35,281 bases of DNA from Candolleomyces eurysporus (GCA_027579435.1 JANBPK010000800.1:1-35281); one strand, 5' to 3'. Positions 11,272 through 23,291 are shown, numbered from the stretch's first letter. Made by a program: numbers and translations. Notes: a model not told the origin generated them from the sequence alone.

Positions 11272-14262
11272 TCACAAACCAAAATGTACATAAGGGATCC
11301 AAGTAAGCAAAGACTGTTCGGAATCATCAACAAGTCTCTCCCTCAGCTGTTGTATGGCGTGATGCAGGGCATAGGCAGAGTCCGATCCGTCAAATCCGCT
11401 GCCATCACCTTCGACTCGCCGGGCCAAGAGGTAACCGTAGAAGTCACTCGCAACCTCTGGCGCATGCTTATCGGCAATAGCCCACATCGTGGCTACCACT
11501 CTACGATATCCAGCTGCGAGCATCCCAGCGGCCAGATGGACCACCTCCTCGGAAAGCTTCTCCTCACCGGTGCTGGTTTCACATGCCGATAGGAAAGCAA
11601 GGTCGGCGTTCTTGAGATTCTTCCGAATAATTTTCGAGAGATCGAGGGAACCGCTGTGGAATTGGAATCGACTTTGAAGTGGCTCGTTTTGATCTCGGGA
11701 TGCATGGCAAGCAAAGTGGATGCAGCTGAACTCTTCCATGTGCTGAAGAGCCGTGTCGATTGTAGCATCGTTCCCTTCGAGGTTTAGTACTCGCACTCCA
11801 TGTTCAACAGCCTGCTTTTGGATCGACCTAACCTCCCTTGTGACTCCAGGGATTTGAGAAAGGCCAGGTGCCTTCGGTTGGCTTGTTAGGAATAAGCCAG
11901 AGACATTCTGATCAATCGGGCGATTATTCTTGACTCGATCGGCGAGGAGAGTGATGGATGGCGTGTATGATGAGACAGCATAATTGAGTATGGTGTCGGA
12001 GTCTTTGCCTCCGTATATCCCGGCTGCATGAAGAGGGAGGAAGGACATAGGACCTGTCGGGCACCACCAGATCCTTGGGAGTGTCGTTTCGGATGATGAA
12101 TGTAACCTCTGTCACAGGGATCAGAATCCGAGCTACCGTCAGATAAGATAAGATTCACTCACCGAGAATCCTAGGGCATCTAATATCGGCTTTACGACCT
12201 CTCTCCATAGACCCGCAAGAATATTGCGAACTATTTGGTTACGCAGTTTCTTATTTACCCTTGGCTGTATAGCTCTTTCTCTTGGCTCATCGTCTGTATC
12301 CTCTTCTTCGCCTGTTTCTGCCCGGACCCCACGCATACGCAAGCCTTTGCGTTTTAAATAAGCTGTCAGCTCATTGGAGTATGTGATAGCCTTCTTCTGC
12401 GAGAAACTGTGTAGTGGGATATGGAAAGGTTCATCGAGTCCGGCTATAAGCGCAATGGCATCACAGCGGTCTTCGTGAACATTGATGACGACGATAGGTC
12501 CGGATTCTGGGAGATGTTGAAGTAGGGTGGAGCATGGGGATGGCTGGAGGAAGTTCTCAAAGCCTGGCATGGTACGCCTCACCGTGCTGACAAGTTCTTC
12601 CCACTCATTTGCAAGCTCCAAATGCACTCGCGCTTCATCCTCTAGTGAGATCTTTTCTGATATGGACATGTCAATATGAGAGCCCTGACGCGAACCGGAA
12701 TCTTCCAGTCGCCTTGAAACATCCAAAAGACGTTGTGCAAGGCTTTCATTGGATGTGTGAAAATCAACAAGCAGCGTTCGCAAATTGCTTAGTTGGGTCC
12801 AAACGAGGCAGCGACCTTGTTCGAGCCACTCCAAGGCTTTGTCAGCTCTCCCAAGTGAACACCCGGCGGCGGCAGCCTCGCAAGGTAAGCCAGTGATATT
12901 CTGGAGTATTGCGTGACGATGTTGCACAGTTTGATCGAGGCTTGCAACCAGGGACATGAGTTGTATGGTCGTATCAAAGGCAGTGAGGGTCTGGGGCGAA
13001 TCAGGATGATGTTTGTAGGAGAGGAAAGCCCAACATCTAGCTGCTATCAATCTCAATGATNGGGGGGCCATAACCACAGGTAGCTGCAGACATGAAACGG
13101 GCAATGCTTATGCTCAAGTCTTTACCACTCCGCGTTAGGACTGAGCGATGCAGGAATGAATTTCCCAGGTTGTTGAGCATGCCAGGGAGGTCTGGATGAC
13201 CTGGAGGAGTCAGCTCGACTGCTCGTTGTTGGACTGAAATTGATTCAGCAATGTCGGAGAGGGATCCGGTGCGCTCGAAGCGACTCTTGAGCAAGCTTCC
13301 CAGGTTGTTGAGCCTGGCAGGCAGGTCTGGATGACCAGCAGGGGTCAACTCGGCTGATCGTCGCAATGCTGAAATTGCTTTAGCAATGTCAGAGAGGGCA
13401 CTTGTGCGCTCAAAGCGATCGGCGAACGAGTGGCCAAGGTTTCTCAGCCTAACAGGGAGGTCTGGGTGACCAGCTGGAGTGAGCTCAACTGCCCTTCGTG
13501 TTCCTGAAATCGATTCACTGATGTTGGACAGGTTCCCTGTACGTTTGAAGCTACGTCTGAAACAGTCTCCAAGGTAATTGAGCGACTTAAGGAGGTCTGC
13601 TCTCTCAGGTCGTACAACTGCCTCCCAAAGAGCCGAGACGGACATGGACGGCCCAAAGACCTGTCTACGCCTAGCCTTAATGCTGCTCAGCAAGGTCAGG
13701 GTATCTGGATGGATCGCGTGAATAAAGTTCTTCCCTGTTCCATTTGGTATAATTACTCACCCTCCTCCCTTGTCGGAGGCTCGAATGGTATTTCGCATAT
13801 CTTCCACGATATTGTCAGGCATGTCTGCTCATCGCATGTCTTCATATCCCGGATATGATCTGTAATTGCCCCAGATCAGTGCCAATGCCTTGGCTTTGAA
13901 ATCATCAGTGTTCGTACTGGATTCTTTGCCATTCCCTCCATTGTGCATCTCAATGCAGTCCAAATGCGTGAACGCCATGTTCCAGCCCTCGGACTCGGCA
14001 ATGATTACAATTCCTTTCATGCTTTCGGGGCTTGCAACTACCATCAGCTCCTACTGTGCGTTTATAATGAATCAACGACTACTCACAGCTCTATGGAACC
14101 CTCGACTTTCCATCGCTCCGGGGACACTGTAACAAGTGAAAAGCATTTTCCACCTGGCTCATCCGCGAGACCAAATATCACAAGTCTGGGTATTTTCAAA
14201 GAGCTATGATCACCATCGGTGACATCAGCTATGTGCTGGAGAAAAATATCTAGAGGGGCCAT
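11272..14262 (-). CDS. TPR-CHAT protein (caspase-like CHAT domain with tetratricopeptide repeats)
   Basis: CHAT is a clan CD (caspase-like) peptidase domain often fused to TPRs. The last exon (12108-11272) has the block IWWCPTGPMSFLPLHAAGIY, then the catalytic His in IHFACHAS and Cys in FLSACETSTG, and ends WIPYVHFGL. A 54-nt phase-0 intron (12162-12109) separates it from the exon at 13682-12163. That exon has three to four TPR-like repeats of about 45 residues (NLG...RFERTG.LSDI...AVELTPAGHPDLP), then a helical linker with EWLEQGRCLVWTQLSNLRT. An N at 13061 beside six G marks a one-base frame change. Upstream exons are likely: 14262-14087 starts MAPLDIFLQHIADVTDG, and 14050 onward contains ASPESMKGIVIIAESEGW. 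The joins at 14087/14053 and 13760 do not give a unique in-phase model, so the N-terminus is provisional. Partner and substrate unknown; probably cytoplasmic. Confidence 0.85.
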
Positions 14263-15375
14263 AGAGATGAAAATAGTAACATAGAGTTACCAAAGGATCG
14301 TCCCTACCTGTCAAATAAAATTGACTTGAAGAGCAATGTTATGACGTTGTCATTTCTTAAAGACGCAGCACTCACCTTTCGCCGCCTCGATCATTAAACA
14401 GAGAGCTAGGATCGGTATATTCAGTGTCAAGTATCTTTGGTAGACGGTGCAAACGTACCTATCTTCATCCATCATGGTTTAGCTTGCGGTCCTGAACTGA
14501 GGAAGAGTGGGATTTGGTTGACGAAAGGTGCGGATGACGAGTGAGCTGGCACTCTTATAACAAGCAAGGCGCTCATGCGCTGCACATCATTTGCACAGGA
14601 TTACTGCGAGGACGGTCACTGAGCATTCATATCGTACTAGAACATGCTTGTGCTGTACATGAATTACGGCATACATATTTGTGTCATTTCCAATCTACGG
14701 CGAAAGATGGGGAAATGGTAATTCGGAGACGACGGGGAGACTAATGAACTAATGAACCTTGTATGCACACACCACACAAGGGCCAACATTGTTCACAAAT
14801 AAATGGGGCTGGTATCTCAGTTCGCGCGTAGAAGCTAGGAGGAGCAGGCACTCCTGGGATAGCTCCCACTGAATCCAACCCATACTTGGCTCTCCGACTT
14901 GCGTTAGTTCTTCCGTGGCACATTCAGTAACATTTTCGGCACCTAGATCCAGTGACGCTGCGGCGACACTAATTTGCTGTGCTGAGTTGTATCACACCAC
15001 TTTAATTTCCGAGCTGCCGGACCGTGCAAGTTTTCTTGCCGCCCCCATAGGCCTCGCCTGCCGTTGGTGTAGAACGAAGATGAAAATTCATCCGACAGCA
15101 CTTGGAATTAATGACTGTGTACAGCCCTTTTCATCCGATACATCCTTCCGGCATGCATTGAGCGGCAAAATTGAGGCAAATCTGATGACAGCAGGCGAAC
15201 GGTGGGAACTTTGCAGGTCCTGTGGCTGTGATGCAGTCGGTCCGTGTCCACCCCCTAACTCAGCAGTCTAACTCGCTCTGTCCACCCTCTAACTCAACAC
15301 TCCCTATGTACTCCTATTTGCCGTATGCATCGGGCTAGGCTTTCAATGCGCTCTTGTCTTCCAACGCGTGGCCTC
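14263..15375. other. CHAT upstream region; no gene recognised
   Basis: The first part should hold the CHAT promoter. A possible extra 5' exon starts at an ATG near 14476 on the minus strand, followed by a GTACGT donor. The remainder has only short frames. Near 15245-15310 a phrase of the type TGTCCACCC-CTAACTCA occurs twice. I see no motif supporting a gene. Confidence 0.4.
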
Positions 15376-15379
15376 GCGA

Positions 15380-17110
15380 GTACGGTTTGAGGCCGAGGCA
15401 GGCGTTAGATCGGATTTCCAGAGTGCGTTATCCCGCTCTCGCCACCCACTCTTGTTACTCATAGCTCTCCGTAGCTCGACACGATTCTCCCCCTCCCCTC
15501 ACCCTCCCGGCAAATCTTCACTCCAGCGTCCAACTCGTCGGCTCATCCACACCCTCCTCCGTCCACCTCCCCTTGCTAGTTCCACCTGACGAACGCTGCA
15601 AGGAACAACGCAAAGCTTAGAAGAGAGGATGGGAGAAGCCTTCAAAGTCGTCGTCTGGTCCCTAGGGGCGTCCATTCCGGCGGGACGGTGGCCGGCCAGT
15701 CAAGTCTTGCTCGTGAGGACAAAGAATACAGGTCAAGTTGCAACAGGCTGTTTTTCTTGTTACTGTTGCACTGGCGAAGGAAGATGGGCTTGTCGCGGAT
15801 GGGCTGGGGAGGTCGAGGGCTGGGTCCAAACGGTACGTTTCTTCATAATGACTATGGGAGACGTCGCTCCAGAAGGCTGCATGTTGATGGCAGGTGTACC
15901 TGGGATTGCTCTAGATAAACATGATTGTATTTTTCCGTTTCTTTGTCTCTCACTTGTTTCTAGTTTTGAAAGCTGATGTATTTCTTCCGTTCACAGCTTT
16001 TGATACTGCTCTATCAGCGCCCGTATTCAACTACGCGAAATCGGGGAGCCCTGACGTTCAGCTCGCGCGTCTTGATGGTACGTATTCTTCCCCCTCCTTA
16101 TTTTCAATGTTCTAGCTTCGCTCCATTGCTTCTCTTTGATTTTAGCTCTTCTTCTAGCATATCAATACACGTCGGTGTTCCTCAAAGTATCGATTCAATT
16201 GCTTTCACCATGGTCCTGGCCGTCGTCGTTGCTACTCTTACTGGCTCCACCGATTTATCAACGTTCCCTTGTCGCACCATCAATCTACACCTACGCACCC
16301 AACCATCGATGGGTATCTCTGATTCAACACAACCCTGCGCGACCCATATTTTCCGCGGAACCTTTGGCGCCCACATCCCGTCAGCTACGGCCTCGAACAC
16401 TACCGCAACTTTCAATTCGGCCCAGGGTCTGCCCCGCTGCCGTTGGATGACACGATCAGGCCGGTGGTAAATATGGTGAATCAGCTCGTTGGAACCAAGT
16501 GGCTAGGGGATGTTGAGAGAGGGGGAAGGTGTTTCGTTTACGTGAGCGCTTTTTGGTCTCGTTTTTCGCTCTCCTTTACGCCTTTCCGTATCCCCACTTC
16601 CTTATATTTTCTCCCATCTCAAGTATTCGCTCGTATCGCCGTCCCAACGTATCACCCTTTCACGAAGATAATATCTCCCTCCCCCTCTTCCGAACAGGCA
16701 TACCTCGCTGAACTCACGGACAGCCAAAAGACTTCTGCACGGTGGTCTCGTGAACCCTTCTCGGGATTTAAAGCTCCAAGCGTCAATTCAACAGAGTGAT
16801 TCCCAATCTCCCATCCTACCTGGAGAGATATCGGAGCTGGCGTCGCACTCATATAATGCGACGGTCACGTTGTCTACTCTTGCGTCCAGAGCATCTGCGT
16901 TCATCTGAACACGACTCCATTTGTCAGTAGCTTCAATCGACTGCCGGTTCCCCTTTCACTCCCGTCTTTGCTCTGTCTTTACCTTTCATTCGATTCTCAG
17001 GGAAGGTGGCTCTCAGTTGCGGAATAGACGACTGCACCGGCGATTCGATTAGTAATTTCAATCGACTCTCAGTCCCCCTTCCACTCCCGTTCGATCTCGT
17101 TGATAGTGGA
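15380..17110 (+). pseudogene. relic family copy E
   Basis: Follows copy B from the exon-4 region to the tail: the GATGGGAGAAGCC block (15628); MGDVAPEGCMLMAGVPG (about 15860); an exon near 16000 reading ALSAPVFNYAKSGSPDVQLA; the TM exon (about 16155-16270) reading VLAVVVATLTGSTDLSTF; then PHPVSYGLEHYRNFQFGPG and TIRPVVNMVNQLVGTKWLGD (about 16375-16510); then the shared 3' tail with LTDSQKTSARW. Frames change several times between these blocks, so it is a decayed copy. It preserves the downstream half better than copy B and is useful for reconstructing the exon order. Confidence 0.6.
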
Positions 17111-18200
17111 CCAAGCCACATCCGTACCAAATCGTTGGAGTGTCGTCGGAAGGAGAGATTCGAGCGAACAAGAATCCACACGTGTATTCAGTTTCCCCTT
17201 TTCAATTGTAGGACAGTCAATATGGTCTTGAGATTTGAATTCTCAGCTCTCAATCTCGATTCTTCGTGTAAATGAATTTACTAGAAATAGAGAAGTGGAC
17301 ATTTGGAACGGAAGCTACTATTTCAACAGCCTTGGTGCGTCCCTGTTGATTACATCGTCAAGCAAGGGGAATCACGCAGCGACGCCCGCTCAGGAGCGCA
17401 ACTATTCCTTCTTGTTGGTGAATATGGGTGGAGACGATCGACGTCTCATATGATTGGAAATGTCATTTAGGGCTGGAAAAGGGATAGAACAATTGCTAGA
17501 TTGATCTGGCGCGGTGGACGTCTCAGCATATTTGGGAGCTTCATCTCCTCAGGAGTATATTTAATGACATTTGGAAAAGGAACTAGACCGTCAGATCGCA
17601 CACGGAGGTGCCCACGGGAACCTGGAGGACCTGATCGTCCGACACCAGATATGCTTCCCACATTCAATGCCCGTTTTTTCATATTCAGTGAGATCAATCA
17701 AGTTGCTAGTCTAGAGAGGCTAAAAACCCAAGCGTCTTTGTATGTCAGCGGCATTAACATCAAGCATCCTTAGCTGAAACACATCGTGATCCTTCACGGG
17801 TCTTCCGTCTCATCTCTACCGTTTCAATTCAAATGAATCGGAAAGTAGAGGTGAAGGGCCATTCATTCATTTTCTGAATTAGCGAACGCGGATTTTTCCT
17901 GTTCGAATCGATCCAACTCGGCTGCATACGGTATTCGTTGCAGAAACGAGTGAATCTCCGAACTCCCCTTTCATTGAATTTGGTATAAGGATACTGGTAG
18001 CCGGCATTTTTGAATTGATTTTAGTTCGCTCAATTTGTGACCTTGACGGTTTCGCGAGCTCAAGGAAACGTTCAGTCGGACTACCTTGCTCAGCTCACTC
18101 TCTCACTTTCGATCCACATACTCTCAGTACGGACGTCAGCCCTCGATTGTCGTTGATTGTCATTATATTGTTTATGGAACTCGAATACATCGCAACCAAA
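17111..18200. other. no gene recognised
   Basis: About 1.1 kb. Open frames of 76 and 90 codons overlap on opposite strands around 17470-17770, without recognisable motifs or clear splice logic. I cannot support a gene here. Confidence 0.4.
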
Positions 18201-18204
18201 GAGA

Positions 18205-18665
18205 ATAGACATGGTTGGGTCGTCGAGAGGCATGTAGAACGAGCTGGCCACCCACCCAAAACTGTCGGGTTGAAGGGCTAATGAAGTAACGAAAAACAGA
18301 CGTACAAACTTCTCTGATCCATGCCGTTTCTCAAACTTCAACCACCCACCGGGCAAATCCCCTAAATCAATAGCCGCCTTCACCTCCCTGATTAATGATC
18401 CAGAGCCTCCTCGATCGGGTAACTGGATATAGGATAAGGGAGGCGTAAGAAGATCTTTGAGTGCGTTGACAGCAGGAAATCTGCGTGTAAGCCTCGATCG
18501 AGTCCAGATATTCCTCCTCCAATGGAATCCGGAGGTAGGGCCGTCTTGCAGGGCAAAAGGAAACATAAACTTTGCCCGTGCAGTCCACTCCGCCTACAGA
18601 CTCATACACTCTCCGCCCAGTGTGGGATCGATATTAGCGTTCGAAGACGGGCGATTTTATACGAA
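18205..18665 (-). pseudogene. unassigned coding remnant
   Basis: Two overlapping minus-strand frames look coding in different halves. One (18609-18500) reads VYVSFCPARRPYLRIPLEEE and DSIEAYTQ. The other (about 18480-18305) reads DLLTPPLSYIQLPDRGG and AAIDLGDLPGGWLKFEKRHG, ending at a GTACGT donor-like site (18305-18300). A one-base indel near 18490 would join them. I do not recognise the family. It may be a degraded gene or one with a sequencing error. Confidence 0.35.
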
Positions 18666-18939
18666 TCTGCGCGAACGAAAGGATCTGAGTCAGAGAGTAC
18701 AGCGGAGTAGGGATGTGCATGATTACGGGAGCGGGCGAACAAGCGAACACGAAGCGGTGGTGGGGAAGAAAATGCGAGGGAGAATGGGCACGGATCAAAT
18801 ATCCTAAACACAGATGACTATGTAACTCCCATCTTTTGCCAACGGTTCAGCCGCCTCCAACAATTTGGTGGATGCGGAGAACGTTTGCCAAGCGTGAGCG
18901 AACAGTCTGCCAAGGAAATCCATCATCAGCAAAACCGAG

Positions 18940-20335
18940 CGAAATTTGATTGGAGCTACTCACGAGTCGAAGCGTTTAGTTGCCATTTGCGTGTAATGCG
19001 AGACTTATGCTTTCTGTTCTAGCACCTAGCGCGTCCGCATTCATTTGGCTTGAATCTTTTGCAGGTTGAAGCCACCGAAATTCAGAGAGCAAGACAAGGA
19101 GTCGCGAAAGTCGAACAAAAAAAGCGGAGCAACGATCAACAAGGTACTTCGATATCTCTCGAGGTGGGGTGGGAAATTATACCGTGCAGAGGCTTTGTGG
19201 CTGCCTGTGAGTGCTGAGCAATGCTGGTTCGAAAGGGGGAGAAGGCAATATTGTGTGAAAAAAAGGTGACGCACTGAACGACAAATACGAGCGAATACTT
19301 GAGACGTCGGGAGGGAGAAGGAAAGGAGGATACAGACAGACGAAAAGGAGAACGAAATATGAGATAGAAAAGCACTCGCATGAACAACCCAAAGTTTCAC
19401 CCTCCTCTCAACATCCCCCGAGCCACTAAAACCCAATTCGCTACAATCACCAGCGCCCTGGTACACCCGTCATTCGAGGCGTATACACCCCGAGCCTAAT
19501 TCAAGCTCCTGAAAGTGTTCGGGAAGATGGTGGGACGAGATCCCGCGGAAGATATCCGTCCCACTGTTTCGTCTTAAGGTCATAGGTATCGATAGTCGGA
19601 TGCGTAGATGTGGGTTGATGGTGCAAAAAAAAATGTTGATGAATCAGTGAGGCCACTAAGGGCGGCGACGTCGACGGCTGCAACGAAAATCATCGAATCA
19701 ACACTCCGAGAGATATCGACGTGTTTGTTTGAGTCCTAGGTGAAGAGTGAGCAGCTAAGGGAAAGAATGAGAAAGACGCTAGAATCAGAGATAAGGATGG
19801 CAAAGCGGACGTACCATCGACAATGACCCCGTTCCCCGAATTCGTGTAGTAGGTGGTTATGAGGCCTAATGGTATGATACTGAGGCCTTTGAATGGAAAG
19901 GATAAATCAGCGGTCGGAACCCGAAACAAGCGAGAGAGAAAGGAATGGAAAACAATTATGTTTAGCCATCAAATCTAAGCTATCCCAGGTTAACCTGTCA
20001 TCGGCGTAAAGCCTTCTGGAACGACTTCCCCCATGACTATTTGGTGGTGCAAAAAAGAGAGGTGATAACAAAACGCACCATCTGGACCCAGTCCTAGACC
20101 CCTCCCCAGCTCGACAGGAGACTAGTACAGAGAGGCAGAAGGACAAGCGTGTGCCCAAGGCAACTAGTTGGACATTGGATTGACGATTTGCTGGAAGGGA
20201 GAGAGGAGGAACGGCAGAATCGTGTTGAGGGGATCGAGCTGTTAAGAGTTATGAATGACGATGATGAGTAGCTAAAGGGAGATAGCGCACCATGAACACC
20301 CTGTCTCATGCCTCCTTCATCTCCAATCGCAACAA
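18940..20335 (-). pseudogene. relic family copy F (inverted orientation)
   Basis: On the minus strand the same order of blocks as copies B and E appears. An exon-3/4 region with the GTGCGCTATCTCCC intron start (about 20290); a GRGLRLGPDG-like segment (about 20090); the TM exon (about 19695-19630) reading IFVAAVDVAALSGLTDSSTF; a segment with DTYDLKTKQWDGYLPRDLVP; and the 3' tail ending near 18940. Frames are broken throughout. The inverted orientation relative to copies A-E means simple tandem duplication does not explain the family. Confidence 0.6.
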
Positions 20336-20339
20336 ACTG

Positions 20340-20950
20340 GGAGCCTTTGGGCTCAACCCATACTCACCAGGCTGACAGCAAGCAACTCAAACGCTCTCCC
20401 TGACCACTCTTTCCTTTGCTAATGGGTCACCCATAATGCTGCTCTAAGATCTCTGACGGTCTGATACACTGGCCCCAGCTTTTTGGATGGGTGTTTTCTG
20501 ATTGAGGGGAGTGCCCGCCCTTGAATAAGCCAGGGACCTGGAAAGTCTGAGCTAGCCTTGAGGCCCAGTGAGAGCCCTGGCTGGGAAAAATCTGCTTGGG
20601 GCAGAAAATGGTTGAATCACTCCGACGCAGCCTGAGTGTATGAGTTTGGACGACCAGAGCCAAAATTGGCCGACCAAAACTGACCAATCCAAGTGGATCT
20701 GAGCAAAGCAGATAAGGGCGGAGATGTCTTGTCCCCATGCTGTCCCCATGCTTGCTGTCAGTTGCAAACTACGTTCTCTCTTGTCCATCCTCCTTTCCTC
20801 TCTGCTTTCATCTATAATTAACGAGTACATACCAATTCAATTGCTTTCTGCAAGGTAAATGTATGCATACCCTGATGCTGGGTCAGCCTTTCTCACTACC
20901 AAATTGATCTTTATCATCATCATAGGTAACAGCAGTTCGAGATGCCTTGA
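20340..20950. other. unassigned repeat-like stretch
   Basis: Composition and vocabulary change abruptly from the relic copies. TGTCCCCATGC is directly repeated (about 20731-20753), and a 12-bp inverted pair CTGACAGCAAGC / GCTTGCTGTCAG brackets about 390 bp (20374-20760). This could be a short non-autonomous element or LTR remnant, but I found no target duplication. Confidence 0.3.
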
Positions 20951-20953
20951 TGA

Positions 20954-21292
20954 CCATACCCCTGCCCATGCCCCATATGCCTTCCACAAGGGAAGGAGCT
21001 TGTTCTCCAGACAATCAAGAAACATGTCAAGGAGCATATGGGGATTGAAATTCCCCGAAACATGACAATGGCAAACTGGCTGGAGCAGCATCGTCACGAG
21101 CACAGTCTGAGTGACGCTGATGAGATCTGTGCTGCTGAGCTCAGAACACACACACAAACCAACCAACCACAACCTATACCCAGGCTGTGTAAAGTCAAGC
21201 GGTGTGAGAGTGAGGCCGCACAAACTCAAAGTGCGAGTAAGTGGGGGTTATGGAGTGAATTAAGAATACTGGGTTTCTCAGTTCTCTCGTAG
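20954..21292 (+). other. unassigned open segment
   Basis: A 112-codon open stretch with a coherent look in one frame (contains KELVLQTIKKHVKEHMGIEI and MANWLEQHRHEHSLSDADE) ending at TAG. No ATG is near its left end, so it would be an exon or a fragment. It may be part of a mobile element together with 20340-20950. Function unknown. Confidence 0.3.
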
Positions 21293-21529
21293 TTAACTTT
21301 CCATAAGACTAGAAGTACCCTCGTGTACGACTAGTGAGATTCCTAATCCTAAGTAGTCAATCCTCTGACTGCTGAAGTTCCTGAGTTCCAAGATACTGAT
21401 AGTTCACGCCGTGTGAAGTATAAGCAGAAAACTTGATAGATTCGTTGATAAATGCAAGTAAAAGATAAAANCAACAATGATANNATGATGCNGCTCGAGT
21501 CAATAGTTAGCGTATATATATACTACTTC

Positions 21530-22320
21530 GAGCCGCGTAAAAATAGATAAAGAGACACATGTGATAGACAAGTCATAGCCAATAATAAGAGTCCAAGCAA
21601 AAGATAAAGAGAAAATAGAACCGGGTATTGGTAGAGGCCGCGCCAAGATTGTAGCTGCGCGAGTCAGGCGCGCCTCTGAACGCCAAATTTAGATCACCAT
21701 TTCCTTTCTGGTGAAGCCGCGTGAGATGCCGACTGATGATCGAGAGTGGATGGACATCCTTGCTCCGCGTCCCCTACTGTTGTTGCTAGTCTCAAGCCGC
21801 TTGGACAGGTACGGTTGCCTCACCCGGCATCCCCTGCAGCTTTTCACCTGATGCCAACGGTCGGTCTGGTCATTCCCTTGACTCAGGACTCAAGCCGCTT
21901 CAGTTCCTCGCGCTGCGTCGGAGTTTATCACAGCCACCCAGCCGCGCCACCAGCCATGGACTTCGTCGTTTTGAAAGACCCTTCGTGCCGCTCCAGCACT
22001 TGTACTCGATGAATATGAAGCCGCCTGATTTCTGAACTTCTCTGGTAGTGCCGCCTGAGAGTCCTGACAGTTGCGTTGTAAAGGTATATGACTTTTCTCA
22101 AGCCGCTTCAGTTGAGCCGCCTGACTTTTAGCACGGCGTCAACTAAAGTGGCTTCTCCTGGTCAGGGTATAATACAACTGGGGCGGCTTCAAGTTGACAG
22201 CCTCGAGTAGCTTCAACTCTCGTGTCCCTAGAGTCGTAGTACTAACTCTTTTCCCTCTCAAGCCGCGTGAACCTTATCGATAGCATAGTTATTCTTGTAC
22301 TTAGAGACTCAGACCGCGTC
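21530..22320. repeat. AGCCGC motif array
   Basis: The hexamer AGCCGC, usually inside AAGCCGC(G/C/T)T(G/C)A, occurs about ten times on the plus strand (near 21531, 21715, 21795, 21893, 21940, 22019, 22100, 22114, 22260) and at least once inverted (near 22181). Near variants such as GTGCCGCCTGAG (22048) also occur. The adjacent TATATATATA (about 21513) and N bases at 21471-21492 mark a low-complexity edge. There is no coding gene here. It resembles an array of short cis-elements, as in the upstream parts of the two solo LTRs further right. The element borders were not found. Confidence 0.6.
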
Positions 22321-22419
22321 ATCTTTATAGTTTATTATCGCGAAAATTGAACTTATATTCGCTAAAACCAACGCGGTCGTATCAGCGCATGATTCAAATG
22401 AACATTGAGGCAACTTTGC

Positions 22420-23245
22420 TACTCAAACCTTCATATCCAAGTGTTTCTGGTGGCCGGAATTGGAACAGGATGCGGAAATGTATGTCAAAACCTGTCATCT
22501 TTGTCAAGAAAGACAGAAGGTTTTAGTGAAAATCCCTCCCATGGTGACTGAAACTCCCTCTATCTTCCAAACAGTGCACGTCAATACCCTACACATGACG
22601 CTGCCTAGTAACAGCCATGGCTACATTGTACATGGGTGATGCGCTCTGACCTCCTGGATGGAAGGACGACCCTTACAGCGCAAGAATGCCTCAGCCATTG
22701 GAAGTTGGCTCTTCTCTGATATTATCTGTNAGATGGGGCTACCTCAGACAAATTGTGACTGACAACGGAGGACCGTTTATTGCAGCAGTTGACTGGTTAA
22801 GGAAGAAATACAGTATTGCAGGTATCTCGATTTCTGGCTACAATTCTAAGGTGAACGGGTGGATTGAACAGCCCCACTGGGACGTGCGACAAAGTCTGTA
22901 TAAAGTGACTGGCGGCGATGCCAGTAAATGGTTTTGGTTTTTCGACCATGTTATGTGGGCGGACTGTATTACAGTCTGAAAAAGACTGGGGCGATCCCCA
23001 TTTTTCCTGCTTACTGGTGCAGAACCTGTCACACCACTCGACATACAGGAAGTGACCTGGTTGGTCGAGCCGCCTACGGGATTGATGGCAACAGAAGACT
23101 TGATTGCCGCTCGAGCTAAGGCGCTTGCAAAACATCAGGTTCATGTTGCTAAAGCTATGAAAAGAGTTGACGCTGAAAAGAGAAAACGAGTCAAAGAATA
23201 TACAAAAGCTAATAAGGCAACGATAAAGGACTGGAGGACTTTACA
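22420..23245 (+). pseudogene. Ty3/gypsy integrase fragment 1, inactive
   Basis: Integrase region of a gypsy-type polyprotein. The N-terminal zinc motif region reads CFWWPELEQDAEMYVKTCHL. The core includes TVHVNTLHMTLPSNSHG and IVTDNGGPFIAAVDWL, and the C-terminal part VTWLVEPPTGLMATEDL. Damage is clear: TGA at 22637-22639 inside the core, Asn where the first catalytic Asp of the DDE triad is expected (VNTLHM), another stop near 22978, a frame change near 23000, and an N at 22730. It ends abruptly at ATIKDW, just before the KDZ segment. Upstream RT and RNase H are absent. Confidence 0.85.
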
Positions 23246-23291
23246 CTAACCAACAAATCCACGTGGACTCTACATATTTCCAGCTGGTGAA

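Noticed and set aside
12109..12162. Break between CHAT domain and linker as a frameshift
   Set aside because: A 54-nt GT-AG phase-0 intron explains it fully.
14915..15271. 118-codon plus-strand frame
   Set aside because: Starts at GTG, no motif, unusual composition and no splice context.
20374..20760. 12-bp inverted repeat as the ends of a small transposon
   Set aside because: No flanking target duplication was found, and a 12-bp pair can arise by chance in a window of this size.
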